A DNA stretch of 64,000 bases from Rhodocollybia butyracea (lineage: Eukaryota > Basidiomycota > Agaricomycetes > Agaricales > Omphalotaceae), in assembly GCA_015501585.1 (NCBI GenBank), contig JADNRY010000163.1:62001-126000 (forward strand), in the 5' to 3' direction. The notes beneath the pieces were generated by a model. It was not told the origin of the DNA. It did not search any database and was given only the letters and a program-made list of their open reading frames with translations. Within the stretch, counting starts at the first letter, position 1. Every line of letters begins with the position of its first letter. The position numbers and the translations under genes were made by a program. This document shows, piece after piece, positions 1 through 11,300 of the stretch.

Positions 1-94
1 GATCCAGGATCATGGCTTGAGCCACACTGTTTCGAGTTGCAGTGTGTTTCAGCATTTCAAGATAGGCTTTAAGATGCACTGAGAAACGAGGGAC

Positions 95-739
95 TCAATG
101 CCCTGTTTCAACTGCCCAAAGTGACTTATTGGGCGATGTAGGGACTTTGGGAAGGAGAATGGGCGGTTTGGAAGGGAAAGCAGGGGTGTTAGCGGAGGCA
201 GAGGCAGTAGTGAGCAGTGTTTGTTGATTCAAGATCCAGGAGAGTTCACAGTTGAATGAATGAATGTTCTCTTGACATGAGAGCCACTGAGTCATCTGAG
301 GAAACTTGTCACGCTTGTTCATGGCCCGCCAACCTTTCTTGGTAAAGTCAATGTGTAGCCATTCGAACATCTCAGTATTGTAATTGTCAGTAGTACCAAA
401 GAAGCAAATACATTCAATGTAGTGCTGGAGCGAGTGGAATTTAGGGATGTTTAAGTCTTCATGGGCATCAAGGTCAATGAAACAGGATTTGGTTTGATGC
501 CACATCTGGAGTGCTGATTCCATGTAGCCAAGGGTATCATCATCATGTAAAGTGAACTGGGAAAGATAGATGAAATCAAGAATTGCGTGCACAGCAGTGA
601 TAGCTCTTTTGGGCATTGTTGATCCAATAAGGCAGCCAAGAAGAATCTTTGCCATGTTTTTGCACTCTGCTCCACTGATCTGCAACAGAGCGGAAATCCA
701 ATTCTTAAAATGACAGACTCCATCATCAGCAAAATGCAA
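95..739 (-). pseudogene. Plavaka-like (KDZ group) transposase, C-terminal fragment
   Basis: This reading frame of about 214 codons resembles the C-terminal half of Plavaka transposases, a DNA-transposon family multiplied in Agaricomycetes. Recognisable blocks in order are HFKNW, a Q-I-S-G-x-E stretch, the phrase IPKFHSLQHYI, then FGTTDNYNTEMFEWLHIDF and a PQMTQWLS block followed by a serine- and proline-rich tail. The matching upstream part is at 2401-2763 on the same strand, so the transposase has been cut in two by the sequence between. It has no proper start codon context and is read here as dead. The family call is from memory of conserved phrases; the catalytic acidic residues were not assigned. 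Confidence 0.65.
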
Positions 740-759
740 AAGTCATGGGCCTCATGGTC

Positions 760-2500
760 AGACTTCTGAAAAATGACCAGATATGTTTCATATGGTCCCA
801 TCTGAGGATATTTGCCCAGTCTGAAGCCTATCTGGAAGGTCTACCTCCAATCTGGGTGAATTCATCCAATCTGGAATCTTCTGGAAGTTATTTCAAGAGC
901 TCCCAGAATGGTTGAGTCCATTCAGATTGGCCGTTACAAGCCAGACAGAAGCCACTCTGATAGGGATATTCCATACAAGAGCCAGGACAATCCATGTTGG
1001 TGGAGATATCCCATACGGGAGCCAGGGTCACTCACACTAGAAGAGACATTCCATCAACATTCCATGCTTCAGATTTCCCTCTTTTTTTTACTACTGTGTT
1101 TCTGTTTCTTTCTTGCTATTGCACACCGCTTTACAGCTGCTGCCGCTCTTGTCATCGCTACCTATGCCATTCTCAAAAAGTCATAATATCTTCTGCATCC
1201 TCTCTCAATGATGTCCCTGGACCCTGGTACACCGTGGCTTCCAAATTTTGACTCACAGCATCTCGTTTGTCTTAACAATGCAAAATTGTACACTAGTTTC
1301 CGAAGCATATGGCCCACTCGTCCGGTCCCAACAAGGTCTTTTCTGATGACTTGACTTGACAACAAAAGTACTATGATAACAAAAGCCCTCTTATGTGCGT
1401 ATACTGCCAGTGTGTCTTGGAAATTGTGAGCTCAGATCTGAGCCATTTTTTGTGTGTGTTCAGGAACCACAACGACCAGGCGTATGTTTGTGTGCGATTA
1501 TATGCATGAATCTATGTTTATTTTTTGCAGTAGGACTGCTCTCATCCATAATTCTCATCCTATCATTTGTAAAGCTATGCTTCACACCCCTCTTTCACCA
1601 ACCTTGTGGAGTTTTATGATCCTATGTAGTAGAGCTTACTAATGTGTGTTTCTCTCGATTCTTTTCCTGGTAATCTGCTAACATTGAGTGTAGCATTAAC
1701 ATTAGGAACATCGGTTGTAACTCCAGCATCTTCACCTGTCATACATCTGTGGCTCTGTTTGTAGACTCCCAGCATTGACCAGTCATGTACGTTGGTCTTG
1801 TCCTCATGTCAACATCACTCACCTGACTCTTTACAAGACTTGCTTTTTGATCTACATTCTTGTGTTCATTAATTGCTGCCACCATCTACTTGCTTTGATC
1901 TACATTCTCACATTCATTAATTGCTGCCATTGTCTACTCACTTTGTCCCTCTTGTCAGCATTACCAAGTCGGTTTCATAAAGATGTCGTTGTATCATCGC
2001 TGAAGGTATTCAATGTTCGTTTTATTATTTGAATGTTATCTAATGTGTTTTCAGGCCCTCAGTTGGTTGTTACTAGATATGATTAATGCTGTTTTATGTA
2101 CTAGTACTGTACTATTGTCGCTATCATAGCCATTGTAATAGGTCAAATCAGAGTATGGTTATCTGAGACTTCTTGTCCACCCTCGAAGTTTGTGTATTTC
2201 TTATTCCATTCTGGGACTTGTGGTAATTCTCACCCAATCTGTGAGTCCGGGTAGTCATTGTCTAATTTGGGACTCATGGTAGTTGCTGTCCAATCTGAGA
2301 TTCATGGAAACTCTCATCCAATCTGGAAGTTCAATCCAGAACTTCCAGAATGGATGAGAGTTTCCAGATTGCCTAAACATACCGGATGGGATCCAGATTT
2401 TTAACAGAATGATTCCTGACCTCCCAGATTCCCTAAATCTACCAGGTCTGGGACTCCTTTCCAGATATGTTCCAGAAATGTTAGGTTTTGCTCATGATAT
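760..2500. mobile_element. Repeat-rich insertion separating two transposase halves
   Basis: The stretch interrupts the Plavaka-like reading frame between its two recognisable parts. Both of its edges are dense in short repeats of the type CCAATCTGGA and CCAGATATGTT in both orientations, and one edge holds a near-perfect hairpin. The interior has only short open frames with no family resemblance. Exact ends and a target duplication could not be fixed. It is probably a non-autonomous element, but class is unknown. Confidence 0.4.
2306..2365. repeat. 27-bp near-perfect hairpin
   Basis: The arms 2306-2332 and 2339-2365 are reverse complements with a single mismatch and a 6-base loop. The arm contains the motifs CTCATCC and CTGGAAGTTC, which also recur singly in the surrounding subterminal region. 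It probably belongs to the end structure of the inserted repeat. Confidence 0.85.
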
Positions 2501-2763
2501 GAAGGGGGAAGGCATGAAGGGGGAAGGTGTTGTATATGGCAATCAAGCTCAGCTTCTGTAAGGATTTGGGAGCACCAGGTGATCAGGTGTCTGAGAACAC
2601 CCTGGTAAAGTTGGTGAAGGACATCAGATGTGATAGAGAGGTGAATATTTGTAAAAGGGAGCTTGTCCCAGAATGGACGGTATGTATACCTGGATACATC
2701 TGGGGCCATAGAGGCTTTGAAGTATTGAGCTGGAGAATTGGTTGAATTACATGCATTTTTCAT
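2401..2763 (-). pseudogene. Plavaka-like transposase, internal fragment
   Basis: The frame carries the block RPFWDKLPFTNIHLSITSDV followed by LHQLYQGVLRHLI and AELDCHIQHLPPS, which is the arrangement just upstream of the HFKNW block in Plavaka transposases. It therefore continues into the fragment at 95-739 on the same strand once the intervening insertion is removed. The frame loses similarity after the LPPS motif. No intact start is visible upstream, so only part of the gene survives. Confidence 0.6.
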
Positions 2764-3016
2764 AACTTGCAGTGTCCAGGCCTGGGTGTGACGAGGAAAA
2801 TGATTTGGATCTGACAGCTGTTGTTAACTCAATCAATAGTCTTGTCCAAACCTTCACAGTATGTAACTTGGTGGTAACAATGATAAGAGAAATTAATGGA
2901 GATTATAGAGCAAGCCTTTCCATTCGATGAAACTGCTAGGCAAAAAAAAATATACTCAAACAACTAGGCTCAAGTAAAGTTAGTAAGTAGTTTGTAATAC
3001 AAAACTCACAGAAGTT

Positions 3017-3243
3017 ATTATTTGGAGATACCTCGACAAATAATAATAAGGTTACCCTCGGAGATGGCTCGACAAGTAGTAGTGAGTGTGGTGTCTAATA
3101 CTCAGAGATAGCTCAACAAGTGGCAATTAAAGAAGTATTCACTAGGAGATAGCTCAACATGTGAATGTTGGTGGATACAACTTGGAGTTAGCTCAACAAG
3201 ATGTATAAATGTGTATTGTAGCTTGGAGATAGCTCAACAAGAT
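3017..3243. repeat. Six imperfect copies of a GAGATAGCTCAACAAG-type repeat
   Basis: Copies begin near 3021, 3060, 3104, 3151, 3184 and 3223, so spacing is about 33-47 bases. The first two have GCTCGACAA, the later ones GCTCAACAA. The A/T-rich region that follows includes TATATACTG near 3351. Such leader repeats are seen in long terminal repeats of fungal retrotransposons, but no paired repeat, primer-binding site or target duplication was found, so this is only suggestive. From 2764 to about 3850 I see no gene. Confidence 0.6.
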
Positions 3244-3856
3244 ACAATGAGTTGGTCTGGTGATTCACACAAGTGATAACAGTAATCAAGTGGGGGTTTG
3301 GATTTAAGAAAATAATACGTCTACCGTACATTGGTAAATCTGGCTTCCTTATATACTGTTTAATATGTACTAGTTAGGAAATGCTGCAGAATGACTAGAT
3401 TTGAGTCATAACTGCAGAAATGCTGTGGATCAGTCAGCATGACTGTGGAATGGTGTGCAATGACTGTTACTGAGTCATTTAAGCGGAACTGCGGATGACT
3501 GAGATATTTTCAACAGTCACCAGTCAAACTGAAGAAATAACTCTAAAATTAAGTAAACTAAGGAAAATAGTGAACTAGAAGGAATATGAAGAATGTAATC
3601 AAACTTTACTATAAAAGTATATACTTTAGAGATAGAATATGGTCGTGGGAAGGTGATTAGGTAAGCAGATGTGTGACAGCACTATGTACCCTCAACAAAA
3701 TATACATTATAAGCTCTGAAAATCCCCAAGGGCTGACCTGTGACCTGACCTGCACACGTGGGAACAGGTACCTGGATTCACCGGATCCGGGTCAGGCGGG
3801 TATTCCCACGGGTCACCCGTAAAGAGCCGGACTCATGTCCATCATTAGCTGGCACC

Positions 3857-5487
3857 ATGGATCCTGAACTGTCCACAGACAAAGAAGTTGTAACTCCTCT
3901 CCCCAAATGCATGAAGATTGTCACACTGGGGGCATTTACCTTGGCATGTGAGTTGGCATGTGGATTTTTTGGTCAACTCAAACCACATAAATTTTTGGAT
4001 CGCCAAACCACATATCTGAGATCAAAAACTTCTGCTGAATTGCCACTGAAGTCAGCACTTTGAGAGTATACTGTTAATAGGCTGCTAGTTAAAGGATGTA
4101 AAAGTAGGTAGCTGGTGTATATAGTGCTTAGTGGTGGGCCCGCTACTACCTAGTGCCCCCCATGCCCCAGCTTGGCTGGAGCTACCCTCAGGGCTCAGAG
4201 GGGGCAGCAACAGGGCATAATCTTAAAAACTCAATTCTGACTCAATTTCTCACTTTTTTGTGGTCTAAATGTAGTTGACCCACCTCTCATCTTCCCAAAA
4301 ATTGCCAGGCAGCTGTAAATATTGAATCTTTCTTTGAAAATCATAATCACCTTAATCACTGGCAATCAGTGAACAAAGGCACCTTACGACGTTTAACATG
4401 CCAACTCACATGCCAAGGTAAATGCCCCTGGTGTCAATGTCAATGAGAAGGCACTACTATTCATGGAAGGCTTTACAGTTGGTGCCAGCAATGAAGCTAT
4501 ACTAGGTATGTACATCTTTCTTTGCTGTTGTGATATTTGCTTAGGTGTATCTAGAACATCAACTTTCTGGATGGAAATCCAAGGCATATGATCACTTTGT
4601 CCTCCCTCCGACTATCATCACTATCAACCCTCTAGTTATAAAGTACAGGTTCTTTTGTAAAAGGTTTGTCCATTCAACTTCTACTTTATATTAAAGATTG
4701 GTCTTGACCTTTCTAGTGCAATGTAATGGCTCCTGCCCTTTGGCCCCTACCCCCCATAGTCACATGTTCAGCAGGTCTAGTCATTCCGAGTCATTTTGAG
4801 TGCCAAGTAATAATAGTTATGAACAGGAGCTGTGCTAAGTGGTTCAATACCTTACAAATATGGTCTCACTTCCTCCCTTCTTGGAATGGCTCTTGACAAT
4901 ACTTCAAACAATGATTCCATGCTCAGAGAACTTCCTGATCTCCTTCCTTCAACAGCTTTGGTTGGTACTGAGTACCAAATTTCATATTATGAATGTATGT
5001 TGTAAGGCTTTCTTGTTGCTCTTTGATATTTTGAAGAAGGCTCTCAAAGCTGATGGTGAACCTACATCCATAGCCACAGCCAGTAAAATGAGTAGTGATG
5101 AGGAAGAAGAAGTAGGTGAGGATGTGGATGTGGAGGAGAACCAACAAGAGGAACAAGAGGATGGCAATTGGTGTGAAATCAAGGAGTTGTGCAGCAAGTT
5201 AACCAAAGTTTTCGCTAATGATAAAGTTGTTGGGAGGAACACCATGAAGAAGGCATGTGTTTCATATTTTTAATGTTCATTTTGTTGAGACCATTCCAAG
5301 CTGCATAAACTAGGGAAGAAATTTTGAAACTCAGATGCTTTGCAGAAGGAGCTTGGTCAAGCTTGTGATGTCCTCTGTATACCACACAAGAAGATGATTT
5401 GATCTGTGGACATCCATTGGAACACCTTTGCAGTAGTTGTCCCTCATGCCATTGAACTCTGTGCTGCTCTCAAAAGGCTTATGGGTC
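3857..5487 (+). pseudogene. hAT-type transposase, N-terminal half
   Basis: The frame starts MDPELSTDKEVV and, after removal of the element at 3924-4431, runs on without a break into KIVNVNEKALLFMEGF. A short intron (about 4506-4542) leads to LSGWKSKAYDHFVLPP and VIKYRFFCKR, the pattern of a BED-type zinc finger at the start of hAT transposases. Further on are an acidic stretch (DEEEEVGEDVDVEENQQEEQ, about 5098-5157) and a block around HWNTFAVVVPHAIELCAALK (about 5412-5470), a degenerate form of the hAT motif that follows the first catalytic region. The frame is broken several times. It stops at 5487 where the 15-kb element begins and resumes at 20532. Confidence 0.75.
3924..4431. mobile_element. 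508-bp inverted-repeat element (MITE-like) in the hAT exon
   Basis: The inner terminal repeats, GGGGCATTTACCTTGGCATG and onward, match over about 32 bases at 3928-3960 and 4397-4428. The 5-bp direct repeat TGTCA flanks the element at 3919-3923 and 4432-4436. Deleting the element plus one TGTCA restores the hAT frame exactly (KIV joined to NVNEK). It contains no gene of its own. Class is not certain from a 5-bp duplication. Confidence 0.85.
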
Positions 5488-5867
5488 TATGCTGTTCAAG
5501 TTGCACAAAAATTAGGCCCCCCATAAACTTTCAGCTGCCGGAAAACTTTAAAATGCCTCCCCCTGTAAACTTTGGTCTTCCCGGAAAACTTCAAAATGTC
5601 CGTCTCTGTCCCAGTTTACTTGAAGCTTGCCAAAGAAGGGTTATTGGTAGGGTTTTAAAGTGCGGTGCACAAACCGTTGGATAACCGAGAACCACACTGT
5701 ACTGAACCACGGTGAGGGTAAATAACAGCTGCACCGGTGCAGCGGTTTGCATCCGGTGCGGTTTGCGGTTCTTTGAAATTGAAGAATTTGCATAACTGAT
5801 CAAAACCGGTGGTCACCGGTGCATTTTATGTAATGAATTTAGCATGAGGCACAGTGTGACACTATAA

Positions 5868-6040
5868 CCAGCCAAGAATTTTAGCCACATTATGAGGGTA
5901 CACTTGCATGGACAGGTGACAGGTGACAGGTGATGGAGCATGCCAATGCCCCGGCCAAAAAATTTAGCTGCATTATGAGGGTACATCTGCATAGACAAGT
6001 GACAGGTGACAGGCAATGGAGTGTGCCAATGCCCAGGCAG
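5868..6040. repeat. Two tandem copies of an about 83-bp unit
   Basis: Both copies hold ATTATGAGGGTACA (5889 and 5972), then a short run of GACAGGTGACAGG, and end near ATGCCAATGCCC. They lie inside the 2.6-kb TIR element left of the LINE. Several palindromes built on CCAAAATTTTTGGC (about 6042-6055) and GGCCAAAATTTTCGGCC (about 6185-6201) follow. Confidence 0.8.
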
Positions 6041-6310
6041 CCAAAATTTTTGGCTGCCTTGCAGTGCTCATTACCCAGGCTGGCTAAAAAAATTTTAGCT
6101 GCCATATCTGTCTTGCAGGCTGTACCCTCAGCACCTACATGTAAATTCCTTGACAGCCTGTGTGCCCTAGGCCAGCTCCCAGGGTGGCCAAAATTTTCGG
6201 CCACCCTGTATGGTGTTCTGAGACTGATATAACCAGTTCTGCACTGGTTTATTGCCAAACCAGTACACAACTGCATAACTGCACTGAACCAGCACTGGTG
6301 AGGCGGTTCT

Positions 6311-8161
6311 TTTTTTTTTTTTTTTTTGTGGAACGTTGCCAGAAACCAGCGACTTTCATCGCTTTAATCTCTTAGCACCATCAGAGGACTCACATTGTTG
6401 TCCCCTCCCGGCCGTTAAGTTTGCAAGGTACGGGACCAAGCGACTTTTTAAGATTTCAACCACCCGAGGGAATGTGTTACGCACTTGCCAGGTAGGCAGT
6501 CTGTGGGACTCCGGGCAGGCTCTCCTTCCATCTCCTTCCATTCCCCTATTTTTGTTAGTAAATATAAATCATAATTCTGTGTACCTTGCATAAACCCCCG
6601 CCTTCTTGTGCCCACCCGTCTACACCACTAAAACCCTGGGCCCGGCCAGTATAATTTGGTCGGGACTAAGATCTTCCTGGACTATGTGCGCCCAAGTCGA
6701 TCTCACCACGCCTTTGGATAGTTTCCGCTGGCCGTATTTGCTTGATGTGAGGAGGGTGTCCAGTCGGTACCAGCTTTCCAGTGTCCATCGCCACCGGTTC
6801 TCAATTTCTCGTTTCGATGGTGGGTTTTCCCCATTGATTATGTGTTTGTTTCTCATCTTCCAGATCAAGTATGTGCTTTCTGATACAAGGATGCGGTATA
6901 GGCGTGATTCACCAGGGAGGGCTTTCCCATCTGCATCACAAAAGTTTGTTGTGCCACAGGCCATCATTATTCCAAAGGTGGGCTCTATCCATTCTGTGGG
7001 TCGCTTCTCCCATGCCTTCTGGGCTAGCTCCCATACCTCCTTCTGACCCGGGCAGGAGCACTCAAAGAGGATGTGTTCCATGGTTTCGGGAACTTGGCAG
7101 ATACTGCACCTCCCTCTATGTTCAAAATTTGGGACGTTGTCCCAGAAGTCCCCTACCTTATATGCATTATGGATAACCATCCATAGGAAGTATTGGAACT
7201 TCTTGCTGAAGTCTTTATGCCTGATCTATTTCCAGAGGGCTTCTTCAGACGGGATTGCTTCACATATATCGGGAGCACATGCTTGGGCTCTGCCCAAGTT
7301 GATTTTTGTTGCTCTGCGGTTCATGCGCTCTCGGTATCTTTTAGTCTGCATTTTCTTTCTTTGGATGGCTTTGTATGCAAGGGATTGTGTTACTTTGGAT
7401 AATTTTACCCCTGTCAGTTTGAGGTCTGGCTTGACAGATAAGTCGATTTCATCATGTCCCAGATTTTCTCGTCCTTGATTGGCTAGCTCATCAGCTTTTT
7501 CATTTCCTTCGATTCCAACATGGCCCTTGACCCATACTAGCTTTGTCATTGCCTCTCGTTCCCTGAGCTTTGCAACGGTGGCCTGGATTTCTGATGCGTT
7601 TGCCACACCAACAAAATCTCTGTCTTCCCACTGTTGTAGGTGTTTTGTTAGTCCCTGTATACATGTTTGGGAGTCGCTATGGATGGAGATGTCAACATCT
7701 TTGGGCGCCCCACTCACACATTCCTTGATTGCAATGATTTCACCTGTCTGGTTACTCTGTTTAAATTGTTCAGGGATTTTGATGGTACGGTTTTGCTGGT
7801 TGTCGTTCTCGCAGTAAATTCCAGACCCTGTTGTTGGTCCTTCATTGCCAGTGTTTTTGTAAGACCCATCTGTGTAGAATCTAAGTTCCTCTAGCTCGTT
7901 TGCCTCCCATTCTTGTATGGGTATGCTATCACTTCTGTCTCCACTTGTAAATACTCGGAACGCATCTGCAAGGGTGCCACCTGTTGTAATTCTCCAGTCA
8001 AAGTACTCCGCATGTTCTGACCTGGTTGCAGGTATGTGTCCAGGTTCAAAGTCCTCTGGCAGAAGCTTTTGCAGAAGCTCACTTGCCTTCCATATACATT
8101 TATACGGGCATGCACAGTTTATCTCCCTCAATGAAGTGCAGCCGGCGCATCGGCAGTTTCG
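6311..8161 (-). mobile_element. 5'-truncated LINE (non-LTR retrotransposon) with poly(A) and target duplication
   Basis: Read on the minus strand the insert ends in a run of 18 A (T at 6310-6327 on the plus strand). GGCGGTTCT is repeated at 6302-6310 and 8162-8170, which is the expected target-site duplication. The copy starts inside its second reading frame, so it is a typical 5'-truncated insertion. It is nested in the 2.6-kb TIR element. The 3' untranslated part runs from 6619 to 6328. Confidence 0.9.
6620..8161 (-). pseudogene. LINE ORF2 C-terminal part: RNase H and zinc-knuckle region
   Basis: The frame has the RNase H signature in order: FYTDGS, then GEIIAIKE, then IHSDSQTC, then WVKGHVGIEGNEKADELA, so the D-E-D-D catalytic residues are all present. 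Upstream is a cysteine cluster (CRCAGC...CACPYKC). Downstream is a C-x2-C-x7-H-x4-C knuckle (CSICQVPETMEHILFEC), typical of the C-terminus of such elements. The frame is continuous from 8161 to 6620 except for a single TAG at 7226-7228 (TGG AAA TAG). The reverse transcriptase is missing because of truncation. Open frames on the other strand here are shadows. Confidence 0.9.
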
Positions 8162-8338
8162 GGCGGTTCTTATCGGGTCAGTGCAAGGTTTACTGAGATT
8201 CAACAAATATACCACCGGTGCAATTCTCAGTTTGCCCAAAATGGCTGACAAAACCGAACCGCACCACACTTTAAAACCCTAGTTATTGGATCCCAACCAC
8301 ACTATTGGTATTTATTGAGCATTCCCTCTTTTGTTTAG

Positions 8339-11300
8339 GCTGACACACATCCTTCTCTTCTCCAAGGCAATCCTTACAGTGTCCAGGCTAATGTTCTTAA
8401 GCTTGATTCTCAGACATCTTCAGTACAGCTCCCGGTGTATCTACGACAAGACCCTCTCAATGCATATAATGTAATCAGAGCAAAGTGTCCAAACAATTGG
8501 ACAGATGGACTAGAGGTAAGCCACTGTGGTATGCTATCAAACTCAACACATATGAATCCAATGTAGATACCAGCCAGAGATCATCGACTTGAAGGATACA
8601 AGACAACAATTGGGCCTGTGAACTTTCATGAGTCAAAATCAAACATGGTTGATCCACTGCGAGCATTGGAGGCTGTAAAAGGAAAACCAGGGCGCAAACC
8701 CAAGGTATATCTCATATTATTGTCTCTAATCTGTATAAACCTTATCCTTATTGAGTAGATGACAGTTCAGTCACCCACATATTTGGTCTTATTAGTCTGC
8801 ACTTTTGTTACATTGACCTTACTAAAAAGACCCAAAAACCTAGGCAAAACCCGGGCAGCTAGGTCATGACCTTGGGATTTAGGTCATGACCTGGGAATTA
8901 GGTCATGACCTAAAAAATTGGTCATGACCTAGGTCAGGTTGGTCTTTTCCTGGGGTTGGTAGGTCATGGCCTGGGGTGAGATAGGATATGGCCTAGGTGG
9001 GGCAGGGCATGGTCTAGGTGAGGGAGGGGATGGTCTAGGTGAGGGAGGGTATAGTCTAGGAGGAGGAGGTTATGGTCTAGGAGGGGGATATATAGTTAGT
9101 TTAAGAGGTGTAGGGTGAGAGTGGAGGATGGTGAGATAGAGAATATAAGCAAGAATGAAATATCATAGAATCATGACAAGAAATGTGTAGTAACATATTG
9201 GGATTATTGGGATTTTTTACATATCTGTAGATTATGACAAGATCAAGCTAAGTCACAGTGCCCTGTTCTGGGTTGTCAGGCAAGAATGTGACTTACCTGA
9301 CCTAGCTGATTCAGGTCATGACCTACTTTTTAGGTCATGACCTGGGTGAACTAGGTCATGACCTACCTGACCTAGGTCCATCAGGAAAAGCCATTTTTGC
9401 CTAGGTGACCCCAGAGTGGCCTAAAGCAAACTAGGTGACCTATGAATCCTATGGCATCCTAGGAATTTGGGCTCGTCCCTTGCCAGTCAAGGCTCTTGAG
9501 GATTCCCAAGGCAAGCCTAGGTTTGCCCAGGTTTTCCCAGGTGCTCCTGGGGAACACCTGGGGAACACCTGGGCAAACCTGGGCAAACCTAGGCTTGCCC
9601 TGGGTTTGCCTAGGATACCCTAGGGAATCCTCAAGAGCCTTGACTGGCAAGGGACGAGCCCAAATTCCTGGGATGCCATAGGATTCATAGGTCATCTAGT
9701 TTGCTTTAGGCCACTCTGGGGTCACCTAGGCAAAAATGGCTTTTCCTGATGTCATGACCTGGGTGAACTAGGTCATGACCTACTTGACCTAGGTCATGAC
9801 CTGGGTGACCTAGGTCATGACCTACCTGACCTAGGTCATGACCTGGGTGAACTAGGTCATGACCTACTTGACCTAGGTCATGACCTACTTGACCTAGGTC
9901 ATGACCTACCTGACCTAGGTCATGACCTGGGTGAACTAGGTCATGACCTGGGTGAACTAGGTCATGACCTGGATGAACTAGGTCATGACCCAAGCCAATT
10001 TAAAAATTACTAAATTAGGAAATTTTTCCATTTTTGCAGTGGATGAGGTCAAAGCTGTTTTTATTACCAAATAAGGCAATTTTCAAACACCTTAACCGGT
10101 TTTATGTTTTTTTAATAGAGTTAGATACATTTGGAAATTTTGATAAATTTCTATAAAACTTTTGCAGTGGATGAGGCCAAAGCTGTTTTCATTGCCTAAT
10201 TGAGAAGTGACAAATTTGCAGTCGATGAGGTCAAAGCTGGTTTCATTACTTATTTGAAAAATGACAAATCTTTTGCAGTGGATGAGGTCAAAGCTGTTTT
10301 CACTACCCAATTAAGAAATGACAAAACTGAACACACAAACTGTGTACACTCTTTTCCTAAGGACAATAGCTTGTGGTAGACATCCAGACCTTTTGTTTAT
10401 ACACAGAATAGGTTGCTCACCTAAAATGAAGTTAATCCTGTGGTGGGAAGGGGCTGGATTGCAAAATATTTTTTGGATAACCTTTGATTGTAGTGGATGA
10501 GGCCAAAGCTGTATGCCCATAAAAGGAAATCAATGAAAAGTGTTGAGTCTAAAGATTGCTTGATATAACATGCAGATTGGCATGGATAAGGGTGATCCTT
10601 TTCATCCCCTGATGCCCTGATGTGCTGTCTACCCTTTCTAAGTCTCAGATATATTTAGATGGCCACTGGGAGATCAGTCTTTATTGATCTTTGAACTTTC
10701 TCATCAAAAACCCTCATTTTTTCGAAATTAGAGGATAAGTATCAGAGCATCCAGGGCAGGGTGGGCCACAGGCTTCTAGGACATTGTACCCTGGTATAAT
10801 AGGTACATTTAAACGACTCAGGAGTAGCTTATACTGTCCTGGGAGAGTGGATAATAAGTGATACCTGTCTAATTAGGCATAAATTTCGCTTTTTTGCCTG
10901 TTAAATCATTAATAGTGGGAGCTGTAGGCAAGAGAAGACTGTCTAGCTTGGCATATAGCATGCTAGGAATACATAGATTGATATCAGAACCTTTTCCTGA
11001 TAACCCCTTCCCTTATCTTGATGTACCAGTACTCCTGGGTTCTTAAGTGTCTGATACTTGTGTCAAACTTATCATCACATGTTGAACTTCAGATAGTGAG
11101 AATATTTTGTTATAGACATGCTATATCAAGTCCTGGTACACTATTCCTCAAGTTTGTCCTCAATCCCTTGCCTACAGCTGCCTCTATTAACGATTTGATG
11201 GTCCAAAAAGCGAAATTTATGCATACATATACAGAGATCAATTATTACCCACTCTCCCAGGACAGTATAAGCTACTCCTGAGTCGTCTAAATGTACCTAT

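Larger units (their letters stand above)
5648..8281. mobile_element. 2.6-kb TIR element with perfect 8-bp target duplication
   Basis: The ends are TAGGGTTTTAAAGTGCGGTG and, on the other strand, TAGGGTTTTAAAGTGTGGTG. GTTATTGG is present on both sides at 5640-5647 and 8282-8289. An 8-bp duplication with short inverted repeats points to the hAT superfamily. There is no transposase; about 0.8 kb of its own sequence surrounds a nested LINE. Its own sequence contains many CCGGTG/CACCGG and ACCGGTT-like motifs near both ends. Confidence 0.9.

Noticed and set aside
6606..8282. Several plus-strand open frames of 70-146 codons
   Set aside because: They are shadows of the minus-strand LINE frame with RNase H motifs.
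9706..9993. Open frame reading GHDLVHP/GHDLGQV repeats, here and at 12136-12395
   Set aside because: It is the translation of the 21-bp palindromic DNA repeat, open on both strands because the repeat has no stop codon. It is not a protein-coding gene.
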